From the NCBI GenBank assembly GCA_019242475.1, contig JAFAVK010000066.1:28367-92366 (forward strand): DNA of 64,000 nucleotides, in the 5' to 3' direction. Origin of the DNA: Acidobacteriota bacterium (GTDB lineage: Bacteria > Acidobacteriota > Blastocatellia > Pyrinomonadales > Pyrinomonadaceae). Numbering within the stretch: position 1 is the stretch's first letter; every line of letters starts with the position of its first letter. Shown here piece after piece: positions 1 through 9,122 of the stretch. Position numbers and translations under genes: made by a program. The notes beneath the pieces were generated by a model. It was not told the DNA's origin. It made no database searches and worked only from the letters and a program-made list of their open reading frames with translations.

Positions 1-2
1 GG

Positions 3-1166
3 ATGCCCTTCTCGGGCGTGCTGACGGCGACCGTCTTGGTCTGCTTCGTGATGACGCTCTTGATGGGCGTCTACGCGCGGCTGCCGTTCGCGGTCGCGCC
101 CGGCATGGGGCTCAACGCGTTCTTCGCCTTCACCATCATCATCGGGCGACGCGTACCGTGGCCGGTCGCGCTCGGCATCGTCTTCTGGGCGGGCGTGCTC
201 TTTCTGCTCGTCTCGCTGACGCCCGTGCGCGAATCGATTGCGCGCGCCATCCCGCGACATCTGCGCAGCGCGACCGCCGCCGGCATCGGCGTCTTCCTCA
301 CCTTCATCGGCCTGAAGAACGCGGGCTTCATCGCCGCCGACCCGGTCACTTTCGTGAGACTCGGCAGGCTCGATTACCCGGCGCTGCTCATGCTGCTGGG
401 GCTCGCCGTCACAGTCCTTTTGATGAAGTGGAAGAGCCCCTTCGCCTTCCTCGCGGGCATCTGCGTCGTGACGCTCGCCGGGTGGGCGCTCGGGCTGTTG
501 GCCGCGCCGCCGAGCCTCTTCAGCGCGCCCGACTTCCGCAGCGTCTTCTTCAAGCTCGACGTCCTCGGCGCGCTCCGGCTCTCGCTGCTCCCGGCCGTCG
601 TCGCCATCCTCTTCACAGACCTCTTCGACTCCATCTCGACCTTCATCGGCGTCTCGCAGGCGGCGGGGATGCTCGACGAGGAGGGGCAGCCGCGGCGCCT
701 GCGGGAAGGTTTGATCGTGGACGCCTGGGCGACGCTGGGCGCGGGGCTGGCGGGGACTTCTTCGGGGACGGCCTACATCGAGTCGGTCGCGGGGATCAAC
801 ACGGGCGGGCGGACGGGTTGGACTTCGGTCTTCACGGCCTTGTGCTTCCTGCCCTGCCTCTTCGTCGCGCCGCTGGCGGGGATGGTGCCGCCCTACGCGA
901 CGGCCGCGGTGCTCGTCCTCGTCGGCGCCTTCATGTTCAGCGGGGTGGCCGGGCTCGACTTCCGGCGCATCGAGGACGCGCTCCCCGCGTTCCTCACGAT
1001 CATCCTCATCCCACTCACCTTCTCCATCACGCAGGGCATCCTCTGGGGATTCATCACGCACGCCGGCCTCTACACGCTGGCCGGGCGCACGCGCGAGGTC
1101 GGCCCCGTCATGTACGCGCTCGCGCTGGTCTCGGTGGGCCTGCTGTTGGTGGAAAGGTTCGCTTGA
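3..1166 (+). CDS. NCS2/AzgA-family purine permease, 5' end probably cut
   Basis: This is a polytopic inner-membrane transporter of the AzgA-like adenine/guanine/hypoxanthine permease group. The segment APGMGLNAFFAF near the N-terminus and the pair DLFDSISTFIG and GTSSGTAYIESVAGI are the conserved substrate-site regions of this family; about ten hydrophobic helices can be read. The visible 387 residues are shorter than the usual 430-450, and the first visible ATG lies at the window edge, so the true start is probably upstream and the entry is partial. The neighbouring small gene is convergent and close. Family confidence is high; the exact purine substrate is not readable. Confidence 0.88.
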   Translation: MPFSGVLTATVLVCFVMTLLMGVYARLPFAVAPGMGLNAFFAFTIIIGRRVPWPVALGIVFWAGVLFLLVSLTPVRESIARAIPRHLRSATAAGIGVFLTFIGLKNAGFIAADPVTFVRLGRLDYPALLMLLGLAVTVLLMKWKSPFAFLAGICVVTLAGWALGLLAAPPSLFSAPDFRSVFFKLDVLGALRLSLLPAVVAILFTDLFDSISTFIGVSQAAGMLDEEGQPRRLREGLIVDAWATLGAGLAGTSSGTAYIESVAGINTGGRTGWTSVFTALCFLPCLFVAPLAGMVPPYATAAVLVLVGAFMFSGVAGLDFRRIEDALPAFLTIILIPLTFSITQGILWGFITHAGLYTLAGRTREVGPVMYALALVSVGLLLVERFA

Positions 1167-1181
1167 AGCGGCGGGCCGCGC

Positions 1182-1673
1182 TCACTCCTGCGGCAGCTTG
1201 AAGACGCGCGACAGCACGTCGAGGAGCGAGGTCGGCGTGTCGGGCTTCGACATCTCCGCGCGCAGCAGGCGCTTCTGCTCCGGCGTGAGCAAAGCCACCA
1301 CGTCCCTGATGGTCTGGAGCCTGAGATTAGCCACGCCCGCGAGCGAGTCGAGCAGTTGCTTCGTCGTCCTCTCGTCCTCGGCCGCGGCGGGCGCTTCCGC
1401 GAGTATGTTCTCGTCAAACGCCTTCGCGGCCTGCGCGCCGAGCAGCGCCAGCGGCGCGGCCTCCAGCTTGGCCTTCGCCAGTATCGAGCGGATGGCGCGC
1501 TTCTGCTCCTCGCTCAAAGGGTAAGCGGGCGCGTCCGTCGCCGCGGCGTTCTGCGGGGCGGCGGCGGGCTTGGCACTACGCGCGCGGCCCCGGGTCTGCG
1601 CCGACGCCTGCCCGGCCGCAACGGCGAGGCAGAGCGCGAAGAAGATGATTGTCGTCAGCCTGGCTCTCGTCAT
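1182..1673 (-). CDS. Small secreted protein, possibly Spy/CpxP-like
   Basis: A 163-aa protein with a clear signal peptide (hydrophobic stretch IIFFALCLAVAAG, cleavage likely after ASAQ). The mature part is Ala/Lys-rich and helical, with two similar segments, LSEEQKRAIRSIL and LLTPEQKRLLRAEM, the second close to the LTxxQ theme of periplasmic Spy/CpxP proteins. That makes a periplasmic helical or chaperone-like role possible, but this is inference. A strong GGAGG Shine-Dalgarno precedes the start. The gene is convergent with the permease, with a gap of only about 15 bp. Confidence 0.6.
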   Translation of the reverse strand: MTRARLTTIIFFALCLAVAAGQASAQTRGRARSAKPAAAPQNAAATDAPAYPLSEEQKRAIRSILAKAKLEAAPLALLGAQAAKAFDENILAEAPAAAEDERTTKQLLDSLAGVANLRLQTIRDVVALLTPEQKRLLRAEMSKPDTPTSLLDVLSRVFKLPQE

Positions 1674-1696
1674 CCGTCCTCCTGAATCGAAAGAAT

Positions 1697-1825
1697 AGTA
1701 GGCAGTAGGCAGATGGCAGCAGGCAGTACGCCCCGCGTTATGGCAGTTGAAGGTTAATCCGAGAGTTTCGACGGCGGCGTCTTCAACTGCCTACTGCCAT
1801 CTGCCTACTGCCTGCTGCCTACTGT
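1697..1825. repeat. AGTAGGC-family intergenic inverted repeat
   Basis: The left arm (1697-1728) and right arm (about 1785-1825) are built from seven-base units of the AGTAGGC/AGATGGC/AGCAGGC kind and pair imperfectly around about 55 bp. It lies upstream of the small secreted protein and touches the stop codon of the deformylase gene. No T-tract follows, so it is not a classical terminator. Confidence 0.8.
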
Positions 1826-2316
1826 CACCGCCACCTCTTCACCTTCTGGAAGCGCTTTTTGACCATGTCGCGCCGGAGCGGCGAGAGGCGGTCGAGGAAG
1901 AGGAGGCCGTCGCAGTGGTCGGTCTCGTGGAGGAAGCAGCGGGCGGCCAGGCCCTCGGCCTCGCGCTCGAACCACTCGCCGCGAACGTCCTGCGCGCGGA
2001 GCCGCACGCGCGCGGCGCGCTTGAGGGGCGCGTGAATCTTCCCGACCGAGAGGCAGCCCTCTTCGCCCCCCTGCTCGCCCTCGGCCGACAGAATCTCCGG
2101 GTTGGCCGCGACGAGCTTGACCCCTTCGCAGTCCATCACGAAGAGGCGCAGGCTCAGGCCGACCTGCGGCGCCGCCAGCCCCACGCCCTCCGCCGCGTAC
2201 ATCGTCTCGAACATGTCGGCGACGAGCCTTTCCAACTCCGCGTCGAACTTCTCCACGGCGCCGCCCGCCTCTTTCAGCACGCGCTCGGGGAACTCCGTGA
2301 TCTCCATCAAGGCCAT
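1825..2316 (-). CDS. def: Peptide deformylase
   Basis: This metalloenzyme removes the N-formyl group from nascent proteins in the cytoplasm. All three family motifs are present: GVGLAAPQVG (GxGxAAxQ), EEGCLSV (EGCxS, metal-ligand Cys) and HETDHCDG (HExDH, the two metal-ligand His and catalytic Glu). In the last motif the usual Leu after the second His is Cys, which is a mild variation. The 163-aa length is normal for a type I deformylase. The stop codon sits inside the right arm of an inverted repeat. No fmt gene is adjacent. Confidence 0.95.
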   Translation of the reverse strand: MALMEITEFPERVLKEAGGAVEKFDAELERLVADMFETMYAAEGVGLAAPQVGLSLRLFVMDCEGVKLVAANPEILSAEGEQGGEEGCLSVGKIHAPLKRAARVRLRAQDVRGEWFEREAEGLAARCFLHETDHCDGLLFLDRLSPLRRDMVKKRFQKVKRWR

Positions 2317-2359
2317 GCGGGGAGTTTAAAGGATGAGAGCGGAAGGATGAAGGCGGAAG

Positions 2360-2452
2360 GACGGGGAGACGGGGTGAGGGGGCGACGGGGTGACAGAAGC
2401 GATGTGTTAATCGCCACCTCTCCCCGTCGCCCCCTCACCCCGTCTCCCCGTC
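2360..2452. repeat. GACGGGG-family perfect inverted repeat
   Basis: Two perfectly complementary 31-bp arms (2360-2390 and 2422-2452) made of GACGGGG/AGACGGGG/TGAGGGGG-like units surround a 31-nt loop. It ends six bases before the stop codon of the upstream HEAT-repeat gene and lies between that gene and def. It could act as a bidirectional transcript-end structure, but there is no U-tract. Confidence 0.9.
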
Positions 2453-2457
2453 ACGGC

Positions 2458-3639
2458 TCACTTCGCCAGCACGCTCTTCAAAAACTCGACCGCTGCGGGG
2501 TCGCCGGTGCGGCCGAGGAGGACGAAGGCGAGCTTGCGTATCTCGGGCTTGGCGTGGGTGCGTGCGATGTTGATGAGGAGCGGGACGGACTCTGAGACGG
2601 GGCGCTTGGCGATGGCGGAGACGGCCTGCTTCTGGAGTTCCGTGTCGGCGTCGTTGCTCGTCGCCGTCTGTTTGAGGGCGGAGATCGCCTGCTCGCCCGC
2701 GATCTCGCCGAGGCGCGCGACGGCCGCCTTGCGGAACTCGGTATCCGAGTCCTGCTGGGCCACGCGGATGAGGAACGCGGCGGCCGCCGGCCGGTCGTCG
2801 TTGCGCGCGATCTGCGTGAGCGCGGCGCGCCGCAGCTCGCGGTTCGACTGCGAGTTGTAGAGCGACTGCATCAGCGCGAGCGCCTGCGCGTCGCGCGCGC
2901 GGCCGTAGGCGGCGACGGCCGCCCGCCGCACGTCCTGCGACTCGCGCTCGTCGCGGGCGAGCTGCGCGAGGTACTCGCGCACTTCGGCGGCGACGGGCGG
3001 GAAGCCCAGGCCGCGCACGGCCCGCGCCCGCACCTGCTCGTCCGCGGACGTGCGCGCGACGTGCATCAGCGTCTCGGGCACGCGCCGGTCGTCGTGCAGG
3101 GAGACGGCCCACACGGCCTCGCTCTGCGGCGAGTCGGAGCGGTCGAGCGTCGGCGTCTCGGCGACCCCGCGCAGGAAGTTGAGGCTCTCCTCGTTGGGCG
3201 CGCGCCCCAGCCAGTAGACGGGGTAGCCCGCGTACTCGTGCCGGCGCGCGAGGTTGAAGATGTCGATGCGCTCGACGCGGCCCGAAGAGTCGCGCAGCGC
3301 GAAGATGCCGAGGCTGCGCGTCTCGAGGCCGGGGTAGTTCGAGATTGAAACGCCGTCGCCGACGAAGTAGGTGCCGCCGTCGCCCACGTCCCACGTGCCG
3401 CGGATGGAGAAGCGGCCGTCGTCGCTCACGTAGTCCACGTCCACGGCGACGCCCGGGCGCACGTCGAAGGAGTAGGCCGTCCAGTAGCGCGTCTGCCGCG
3501 CCGCGGCGGCCTGCGCGGCGGCGGCCTCGGCCCGGGCCTGGAGCGTCGCGCCCTGCACGGGCATGAAGCCCTGCTCCTGCTGCGCGGCGGCCGAGGCCGG
3601 CGCGAACGCGAGAAGGATGAAAGTTAAAAGTGCGAGCAT
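2458..3639 (-). CDS. Secreted HEAT-repeat protein
   Basis: A protein of about 393 aa exported by a signal peptide (LALLTFILLAFAPASAAA). The C-terminal two thirds are successive HEAT-like two-helix repeats with patterns such as RRAALTQIARN, RKAAVARLGEIAG and EIRKLAFVLLGRTGDP. The N-terminal part is beta-rich, with a segment reading YFVGDGVSISNYPGLETR. I chose the ATG at 3639 because AGGAG lies eight bases upstream and it begins the signal peptide directly; a start at 3687 would add 16 residues. It probably acts as a periplasmic scaffold. It is followed upstream by a second HEAT protein on the same strand. Confidence 0.75.
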   Translation of the reverse strand: MLALLTFILLAFAPASAAAQQEQGFMPVQGATLQARAEAAAAQAAAARQTRYWTAYSFDVRPGVAVDVDYVSDDGRFSIRGTWDVGDGGTYFVGDGVSISNYPGLETRSLGIFALRDSSGRVERIDIFNLARRHEYAGYPVYWLGRAPNEESLNFLRGVAETPTLDRSDSPQSEAVWAVSLHDDRRVPETLMHVARTSADEQVRARAVRGLGFPPVAAEVREYLAQLARDERESQDVRRAAVAAYGRARDAQALALMQSLYNSQSNRELRRAALTQIARNDDRPAAAAFLIRVAQQDSDTEFRKAAVARLGEIAGEQAISALKQTATSNDADTELQKQAVSAIAKRPVSESVPLLINIARTHAKPEIRKLAFVLLGRTGDPAAVEFLKSVLAK

Positions 3640-3760
3640 CGGAAAACTCCTGCGGACTTTTGAGAACACCTGTCCCGACCTTCTCACGAAGAAGGTTGAA
3701 GAGTGCGGGCGCTGTCGCCTGTCTAAAGAACCTTTGGGAAGTTGTTCGCGGAGCCCCGTC

Positions 3761-3885
3761 GGGGCGGGATGTTTAGAGACCGGGATTCCCTTTTCAGCCC
3801 CCAGGCCCCGCGGGAGCGGGAGTCCAGGTCGCTCCTGCGGAGCTTGAGAGCGTTCAGGCGACCGAGGCTATAAACATCCCGCCCC
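3761..3885. repeat. Inverted repeat between the two HEAT-protein genes
   Basis: The segment GGGGCGGGATGTTTA at 3761-3775 is the exact inverse of 3871-3885. Outside these arms GAGCCCCG and CGGAGC extend the pairing imperfectly, and inside them GCGGGAGCGGGAG and CGCTCCTGCGGAG give further partial pairing. The 266-bp gap between the two HEAT genes holds no gene that I can see. It is a different sequence family from the heptamer hairpins. Confidence 0.7.
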
Positions 3886-3905
3886 TCCGGAGCCGGGGGC
3901 ACGTG

Positions 3906-5231
3906 CTACTTCAGCATGTCTTCGAGGAACTTCATGACGCCGGGGTCTTTGCTGCGGCTGAGGTAGCTGATGGCGGCCTTGCGGCGGTCGAGCGGCTCGG
4001 CCGAGTTGCGCACGACCTGCTCCAGCTTCTGGTATGCGCGCTGGTTCTGGTACTGGCCGACGGCCTGGAGCAGGTGATCCTTGAGGTCGTTGTCGCGCTC
4101 CGAGTCGTAGAGCGAGAGGAGCACGTCCAGGTCCTGCTCGTCGCCGCGGTTCGGGATGGCGTGGATGGCCTGCGCGCGCAGCTGCACGTCCGAGGCCGAG
4201 CGCGCGATCTCGATCAGCTTGTTGAGAGCGCGCGGGTCTTTGCGCATCCCGAGCCCGGCGACGACGTACTTCTTCGTCTGCACGTCGGGCACGGCGTCGT
4301 AGAGGCGGAGCAGCTCGTCCACGACGTTCTCGCCGCGGCGGCGCGAGAGCAGCTCGATGGCGTGCGTGCGCGCCCGGGGGTTCTGGCCGCGCGTGGCGAT
4401 CTCGCCGAGGATGGTGACGGCGCGCGGGTTGTCGTGCGAGAGGAGCGCGTGGATGGCCGAGTCGGTCGGGCTGATGTCGGCGTAGGTCGGCCCCATCGCG
4501 ATCTCGCGCAGCACGTCGAGGGCGCGCTCGTCGTTCGTGCTCCCGAGGGCGCTGATGGCGCGCATGCGGAGCTTCTCGTCCGGCTCGGTGCGCGACATCT
4601 GGATGAGCGCGGGCACGGCCTCGGTGCCGCCGTAGCGGCCGAGCAGGATGATGGCCGCCTCCTTGAGCGGGGCGGGGTTGTTCGCGCGCAGCACCTCGGC
4701 CACGCGGGCCGAGCAGCCGACGCGGTCGTTCTCGCAGAGCGTCTTGAGCGCGATGATCTTCAACTCGACGTTGGCGTCCTTCTCGTCCACGTCGGCGGCG
4801 GGCTTGCCCAGCTTCGACAGGACTTCGAGGCGCAGGGCGTTGGCGTCGCGCGTCCACTGGGAGTTCGGGTAGTTCGCGAGCAGGCGCTTGAGCGTCGTCT
4901 CGGCCGCGGCGGGGTCGCCCTGCCGGTTGTGCGCGTAGGCGAGCCAGAAGAGCGCGGCGTCCACGTTCTTGTCCTTCGGGTACTGCGCGACGAAGCGGTC
5001 GAAGGCCGTGGCCGCCTGCTCCCACTGCTGCGCGTCCACGAGGCTCTGGCCCTGCCGGAAGGCGCGCACGGCCGCGTCGTTGTCGGACTGGACGAACCGG
5101 TGGAGCAGTTCCTTGGGCTGCGCGCTGGCGGGCGCGGCGCCGGCGGCCAGCAGGAGGCCGGCGAGGGCCAGGGCGGCGGCCAGGAGGCGCGAGCCCGCGT
5201 CCCGCCGGTGAATGATGTTGGGGTGAATCAT
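3906..5231 (-). CDS. Secreted TPR plus HEAT-repeat protein
   Basis: 441 aa with a signal peptide (LLAAALALAGLLLAAGAAPASA). Residues about 50-130 form TPR units of the YbgF/outer-membrane-lipoprotein kind (FRQGQSLVDAQQWEQAATAF, ALFWLAYAHNRQGDPAAA). From about residue 160 onward HEAT-like repeats follow (AVPALIQMSRTEPDEKLRMR, AIHALLSHDNPRAVTILGEI). The architecture suggests a periplasmic or outer-membrane scaffold. It resembles its downstream neighbour in its repeats, so the pair may be a divergent duplication. No enzymatic motif is visible. Confidence is good for the architecture and low for function. Confidence 0.75.
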   Translation of the reverse strand: MIHPNIIHRRDAGSRLLAAALALAGLLLAAGAAPASAQPKELLHRFVQSDNDAAVRAFRQGQSLVDAQQWEQAATAFDRFVAQYPKDKNVDAALFWLAYAHNRQGDPAAAETTLKRLLANYPNSQWTRDANALRLEVLSKLGKPAADVDEKDANVELKIIALKTLCENDRVGCSARVAEVLRANNPAPLKEAAIILLGRYGGTEAVPALIQMSRTEPDEKLRMRAISALGSTNDERALDVLREIAMGPTYADISPTDSAIHALLSHDNPRAVTILGEIATRGQNPRARTHAIELLSRRRGENVVDELLRLYDAVPDVQTKKYVVAGLGMRKDPRALNKLIEIARSASDVQLRAQAIHAIPNRGDEQDLDVLLSLYDSERDNDLKDHLLQAVGQYQNQRAYQKLEQVVRNSAEPLDRRKAAISYLSRSKDPGVMKFLEDMLK

Positions 5232-5293
5232 GGCTTTTAGTCTTCCTTATTTTTTATGAATTGAATGAGCCGGCCGCACGCCCGCGTCCCCTC

Positions 5294-6406
5294 CTAGTAA
5301 ACTTCGAGCGCGGCGACGATCTCGTTACTCCTCACGCGCTCGCGGATCGAGCGCACCTCTTCGCGGGAGGGCTTGTCGCCCATGTTCGCGATGTCGAGCA
5401 GGAAGGGCTCGATGCGGTCGAGCACCTGCTTGGACTCCTTGTCGCCCTTGACCTCGGCCTCCAGTTGGAGCGTGGCGTTCTCGGCGAGGAGCTTGCGGGA
5501 AAGGTCTTTCTCGTAGGCGATGTCGGTGTCGCCGGCCTCGGACGCGCGCGAGTTCTTGATGGAGCGCAGGAGCATCTGGGCGCGCTCGACGTGGCGCGCC
5601 ACGCCCTTCTCGTCGGGGTCGAGCGGCCGCGCGTTCGACGCGACCACGTCGCCCGCGGGGGCCGAGGCGTTCACGAAGAGCGCCGCCGTGTCGTCAACGG
5701 GCGGGTGCTCCTGCCTGAACCTGACGATGCCGTCGTCCTTCGAAGGGGCGGGCGGACTGTTCAGCAGCTCGTCAACCCTGATGCCCGCGCCGGCCTCACG
5801 CCGCGCCGGATTCTCGCCGCGCGCCAGCTCGACCCCGCGCCCGCCCGCGCCCGTTTCGGAAGCGGCGGGAAAGTTTTCGACCTCGCCCGGGACGAAGGGG
5901 TTCACGCGCTTCGGGTTTTCAACTTCGCCACCGAGCTCACGGGCCGTCGGGCTCGCGGCGGGCGGGGCCGGGGTGTTCTGAAGGGCCACTTCCGACGCCG
6001 GGGCGTTGGGCCGCGCTCTGCGTGTGAGGTAGAGCGTCCCGGCCGCGGCGGCGACGACGAGCAGCGCGAGCGAGGAGGCGAGCGCGGGGCGGAGGGCCAG
6101 CGCTCCGAGCGCCGCGGCGAAACCCGCGCGCGCGCGGCTCAGAAAGGGCCGGCCCGCGGCCGGGCTCTCGGGCGAGGGGGGCGTGCGCGCGATCTCGGCG
6201 CTGACGCGCGCCCAGAGGTCGGGGGTGACTTCGAGCCCGCCGCGGTCGTAGCGCGCGTAAATCTCCTGCTCGAAGGAGAGGGCGTCGAGCGCCGCGGCAC
6301 AAGTCTCGCAGGCCGAAAGGTGCGCGCCGAGCTGCTCGCCGGTCTGGCCCGTGACCTCGCCGTCGAAATACTCTTCGATTAACGGGAGGCAATCTTCACA
6401 TCTCAT
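5294..6406 (-). CDS. Anti-sigma factor with zinc-finger (ZAS) domain
   Basis: The N-terminal 50 residues carry the ZAS-type signature HLSACETC (H-x3-C-x2-C) after CEDCLPLIEEYFDGEV, typical of proteins that bind and hold ECF sigma factors. A single transmembrane helix lies near residues 130-150 (SSLALLVVAAAAGTLYLT), and a periplasmic tail of about 200 residues follows, so it likely senses an envelope signal. The ATG at 6406 overlaps the TGA of the sigma gene by one base; a GTG three bases upstream is also possible. This tight coupling supports a sigma/anti-sigma pair. The periplasmic sensor part is not recognised. Confidence 0.88.
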   Translation of the reverse strand: MRCEDCLPLIEEYFDGEVTGQTGEQLGAHLSACETCAAALDALSFEQEIYARYDRGGLEVTPDLWARVSAEIARTPPSPESPAAGRPFLSRARAGFAAALGALALRPALASSLALLVVAAAAGTLYLTRRARPNAPASEVALQNTPAPPAASPTARELGGEVENPKRVNPFVPGEVENFPAASETGAGGRGVELARGENPARREAGAGIRVDELLNSPPAPSKDDGIVRFRQEHPPVDDTAALFVNASAPAGDVVASNARPLDPDEKGVARHVERAQMLLRSIKNSRASEAGDTDIAYEKDLSRKLLAENATLQLEAEVKGDKESKQVLDRIEPFLLDIANMGDKPSREEVRSIRERVRSNEIVAALEVY

Positions 6407-7044
6407 CACTGCTCACCCCCAAGGTACGGGCCGATGCGCCTGCGCATCTCGGCGCGCGCGCGGTGCAAATCTGTCTTGAGCTTGCCGACGGAGAAGCCCG
6501 TGATCTCCGCGATCTCCTCGTAGCTGCGCTGCTGTAGAACTTTCAAAGTGAAGACCGTCCGCTTGTCCTCGTCCAACTTCAGCAGGGCGGCCTGGATGAC
6601 GCCGCTCAACTCTTTATCGAGTAGAGCGCCGGAGGGCGTCCGCCCCTCGTCGCGCAACTCGAACGCGGGCTCGGCGTCCAGCTCGACGTTCCCCTCGTTG
6701 CGGCGGCGCGAGCGCAGCTGCTCGCGCGCGCAGTTCTTGGCGATGGCGAAGAGCCAGGTCGAGAGCTTCGTCTCCTCGCGCAGCCCGGCGAGCCCGCGGT
6801 AGGCGCGCACGAACGTCTCCTGCGCGAGGTCTTCGGCCAGGGCGCGGTCGCCGACCATGTCGAAGATGAAGCTGAGCACGGGGCGCGAGTAGCGGTCGAA
6901 GATTAGGCGGAAAGCCTCCTCGTCGCCGGCACGGACGCGCGTCACCAGTTCCTCCGTGCTGTTCATCAAGGCCCCAGCGTGCGCGCCCGGCTGCCCTAGC
7001 TCTAAACTCATTGTGTTGACTGCCAGCCGCTTCATGTCTAACAC
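6406..7044 (-). CDS. ECF-type RNA polymerase sigma factor
   Basis: Region 2 is clear ([16 protein letters not shown], then [21 protein letters not shown]), and region 4 has the helix-turn-helix [25 protein letters not shown]. An acidic linker of about 35 residues separates them. It directs transcription of an envelope-stress-like regulon and is translationally coupled to its anti-sigma. The start is uncertain: a GTG at 7044, ATGs at 7035 and 7011, and an ATG at 6966 (immediately before the conserved [15 protein letters not shown]) are all in frame, and the last gives the usual family length. Confidence 0.92.
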   Translation of the reverse strand: MLDMKRLAVNTMSLELGQPGAHAGALMNSTEELVTRVRAGDEEAFRLIFDRYSRPVLSFIFDMVGDRALAEDLAQETFVRAYRGLAGLREETKLSTWLFAIAKNCAREQLRSRRRNEGNVELDAEPAFELRDEGRTPSGALLDKELSGVIQAALLKLDEDKRTVFTLKVLQQRSYEEIAEITGFSVGKLKTDLHRARAEMRRRIGPYLGGEQ

Positions 7045-7123
7045 CGACAGTTAGTGGCAGACCCGCGGGGAAGGTTTCAGAAAAAACGTCGGGTGTCGGA
7101 AGGGGGGCGAAAAGCGAGGATAA

Positions 7124-7459
7124 TCAGGGAAACTCAGACCGAATGCGCCCGCCGCCGTTGCGCTCGACCCATAAATTGTACTTGAGCTGGAGGTCTTGGA
7201 GGGCAGCCCTGAGCCGCTCGCGCTCCCCCTCGTCGCGGCAGGCTTCGAGGCGCGCGGCCGCCTCGTTCAGCTCCTTGATCAAGGCCGCCTCCTGGGGCAG
7301 CACGCCCGCGTTCTTCAGCACCGCGTAGCCGGCCCGCAGCTCCTCTGGCGTGTTGAAATAGGCGTCGAGGTTGACGGGGCGGCCCGCGCCTTCGAGGTCG
7401 TCGAACTCGCCCGCCTCCTGCGCCTCGCGTATCTTCTGCTCCACCAGTTTGTCGAACAT
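7124..7459 (-). CDS. DUF1992 (DnaJ-homologue C28-like) protein
   Basis: A 111-aa protein that matches the DUF1992 pattern: an N-terminal MFDKLVEQKIREAQEAGEFD followed by DLEGAGRPVNLDAYF and a helical C-terminus. The family occurs alone in bacteria and fused to J-domains in eukaryotes; its function is unknown. It lies just upstream of a MATE transporter on the same strand with a 27-bp gap. Confidence 0.85.
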   Translation of the reverse strand: MFDKLVEQKIREAQEAGEFDDLEGAGRPVNLDAYFNTPEELRAGYAVLKNAGVLPQEAALIKELNEAAARLEACRDEGERERLRAALQDLQLKYNLWVERNGGGRIRSEFP

Positions 7460-7486
7460 TCCAGTCCCGAACTCCTTCGTCGTATT

Positions 7487-8932
7487 TTAAACCCGCTTCG
7501 TCTTCCAGCGCCCCCGGCGGAAGAAGTACGCGCTCACCACCGCGAGCGTCGAGAAGGCGACGGCCGCCGCGACGAAGACGCCGCGCGGCCCCATCCCGAA
7601 CTTGAAGGCCAGCAGCCACGCCAAAGGAATCTCCCACAGCCAGAAGACGAAGACGTTGATGACGGTCGGCGTGCGCGTGTCGCCCGCGCCGTTGAAGCTC
7701 TGCGTCAGAACCATCCCGTAGGCGTAGAAGAGGAAGCCGCTGGAGATGATGCGCAGGCAGGAGACGCCGTAGGCGTGCACCTCCTCCCCGGCGGCCGCGT
7801 GCGTGAAGACGCCGACGATTGCGTCGGCGAAGACGAAGAACAGCAGGCCGACGCAGCCGAGGAAGATCATGTTGAAGAAGCCCGCGCGCCACACGGCCTT
7901 CTCCGCGCGCTCCGGCTTCCCCGCCCCGAGCGACTGGCCGACGAGCGTCGCCGCCGCGTTCGACATCCCCCACGAAGGCAGCAGCGCGAACATGATGATG
8001 CGCATCCCGATGATGTTGCCGGCGACGGCCGCGCTCCCGAAGCTGGCGACGATGATGTTGAGGACGATCCAGCTCGCCATCCCGACGAAGACCTGGAAGG
8101 TCGCCGTCCCCGACAGGCTGACGATCCGCCGGATGAGCAACGCGTCCGGGCGGAAGTGGCGGGCCGTGACGTGGATGCGCCCGCTCCCGCGCCAGAGTTT
8201 CGAAAAGGCGTAGAGCGCGCCCGTCCCGCGCCCGATGCTCGTCGCCACGGCCGCGCCCGTCACGCCCAGCTCGGGGAACGGCCCGAGCCCGAAGATGAGG
8301 CACGGCCCCAGCGCGATGTTGATGGCGTTGGCGAGCCACAGCACCCTCATCGCCACGGCCGCGTCGCCCGCCCCGCGGAAGGTGCCGTTGATGAGGAAGA
8401 GCATCATCACCGACACGTTGGCCCCGAGCATCACGCGCGTGAAGTTGCTCCCGCCCGCGACGACCGGGGCTTCGGCCCCCATCCACCCGAGCAGGCGCGG
8501 CGCGAGGGCGACGCCGAGCGCGCCGAGCACGAGCGAGACCAGGAGGCCGAGCAGGATGGTCTGACCCGCCGTGCGGGCCGCGCCCTCCGGGTCGCGCTCG
8601 CCCGTGCGGCGCGCCACCATCGCCGTCGCGCCGATGCTCAGCCCGATGCCGAGCGTGTAGACGAGCACCATCATCGACTCGGTCAGGCCGACCGCCGCGA
8701 CGGCCTCCTTCCCCAGTCGGCCGACGAAGTACACGTCGCACACGACGAAGAGGCTCTCCATCAGCATCTCCAAGACCATCGGGACGGAGAGCAGGAGGAT
8801 GGCGCGGCCGATTGAGCCTTCGGTGTAGTCGTACGTGGGGCGCGCGCCGCGCACGGCCTCGCGCACGGCGGCGAAGAGCCCGGGCTCTTTCTGTCCGGGG
8901 GCGTGTCGGAGAACTTCCGTCGAGTCAGGCAT
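7487..8932 (-). CDS. MATE family multidrug/sodium exporter
   Basis: An integral membrane antiporter of 481 aa with about twelve helices in two similar halves. LSVPMVLEMLMESLFVVCD in helix 1, VYFVGRLGKEAVAAVGLTES and the second-half NAAATLVGQSLGAGKPERAE are typical of NorM/DinF-like MATE proteins. I placed the start at the ATG at 8932 (MPDSTEVLRH) because the 68 residues read further upstream are Arg-rich and unlike the family. It likely exports cationic compounds or metabolites. It runs in the same direction as the DUF1992 gene. Confidence 0.92.
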   Translation of the reverse strand: MPDSTEVLRHAPGQKEPGLFAAVREAVRGARPTYDYTEGSIGRAILLLSVPMVLEMLMESLFVVCDVYFVGRLGKEAVAAVGLTESMMVLVYTLGIGLSIGATAMVARRTGERDPEGAARTAGQTILLGLLVSLVLGALGVALAPRLLGWMGAEAPVVAGGSNFTRVMLGANVSVMMLFLINGTFRGAGDAAVAMRVLWLANAINIALGPCLIFGLGPFPELGVTGAAVATSIGRGTGALYAFSKLWRGSGRIHVTARHFRPDALLIRRIVSLSGTATFQVFVGMASWIVLNIIVASFGSAAVAGNIIGMRIIMFALLPSWGMSNAAATLVGQSLGAGKPERAEKAVWRAGFFNMIFLGCVGLLFFVFADAIVGVFTHAAAGEEVHAYGVSCLRIISSGFLFYAYGMVLTQSFNGAGDTRTPTVINVFVFWLWEIPLAWLLAFKFGMGPRGVFVAAAVAFSTLAVVSAYFFRRGRWKTKRV

Positions 8933-9082
8933 CGGCGTCCGGCGTCTTTCTTCGGGAGCGAAGGAAAGGTTGCGAATGGTCGGCGGCTTGAGTCTTGCAA
9001 CTCGCCACGGGCGAACTGACGAATCACCCTTTATACGACAAAAACCGGCCGCGCGGCCGAGTTTATTTTCACGCCCGCGGGT

Positions 9083-9088
9083 TATACT
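9083..9088 (+). promoter_or_regulatory. Candidate -10 box for msrA
   Basis: TATACT lies 35 bases before the msrA start in an A/T-richer patch of the 190-bp gap between the divergent MATE and msrA genes. No good -35 box is visible at the matching distance, so this is a weak call. Confidence 0.3.
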
Positions 9089-9122
9089 AAGGTGAATTTG
9101 AAACTCGCGGTGAGGGTCTGGA

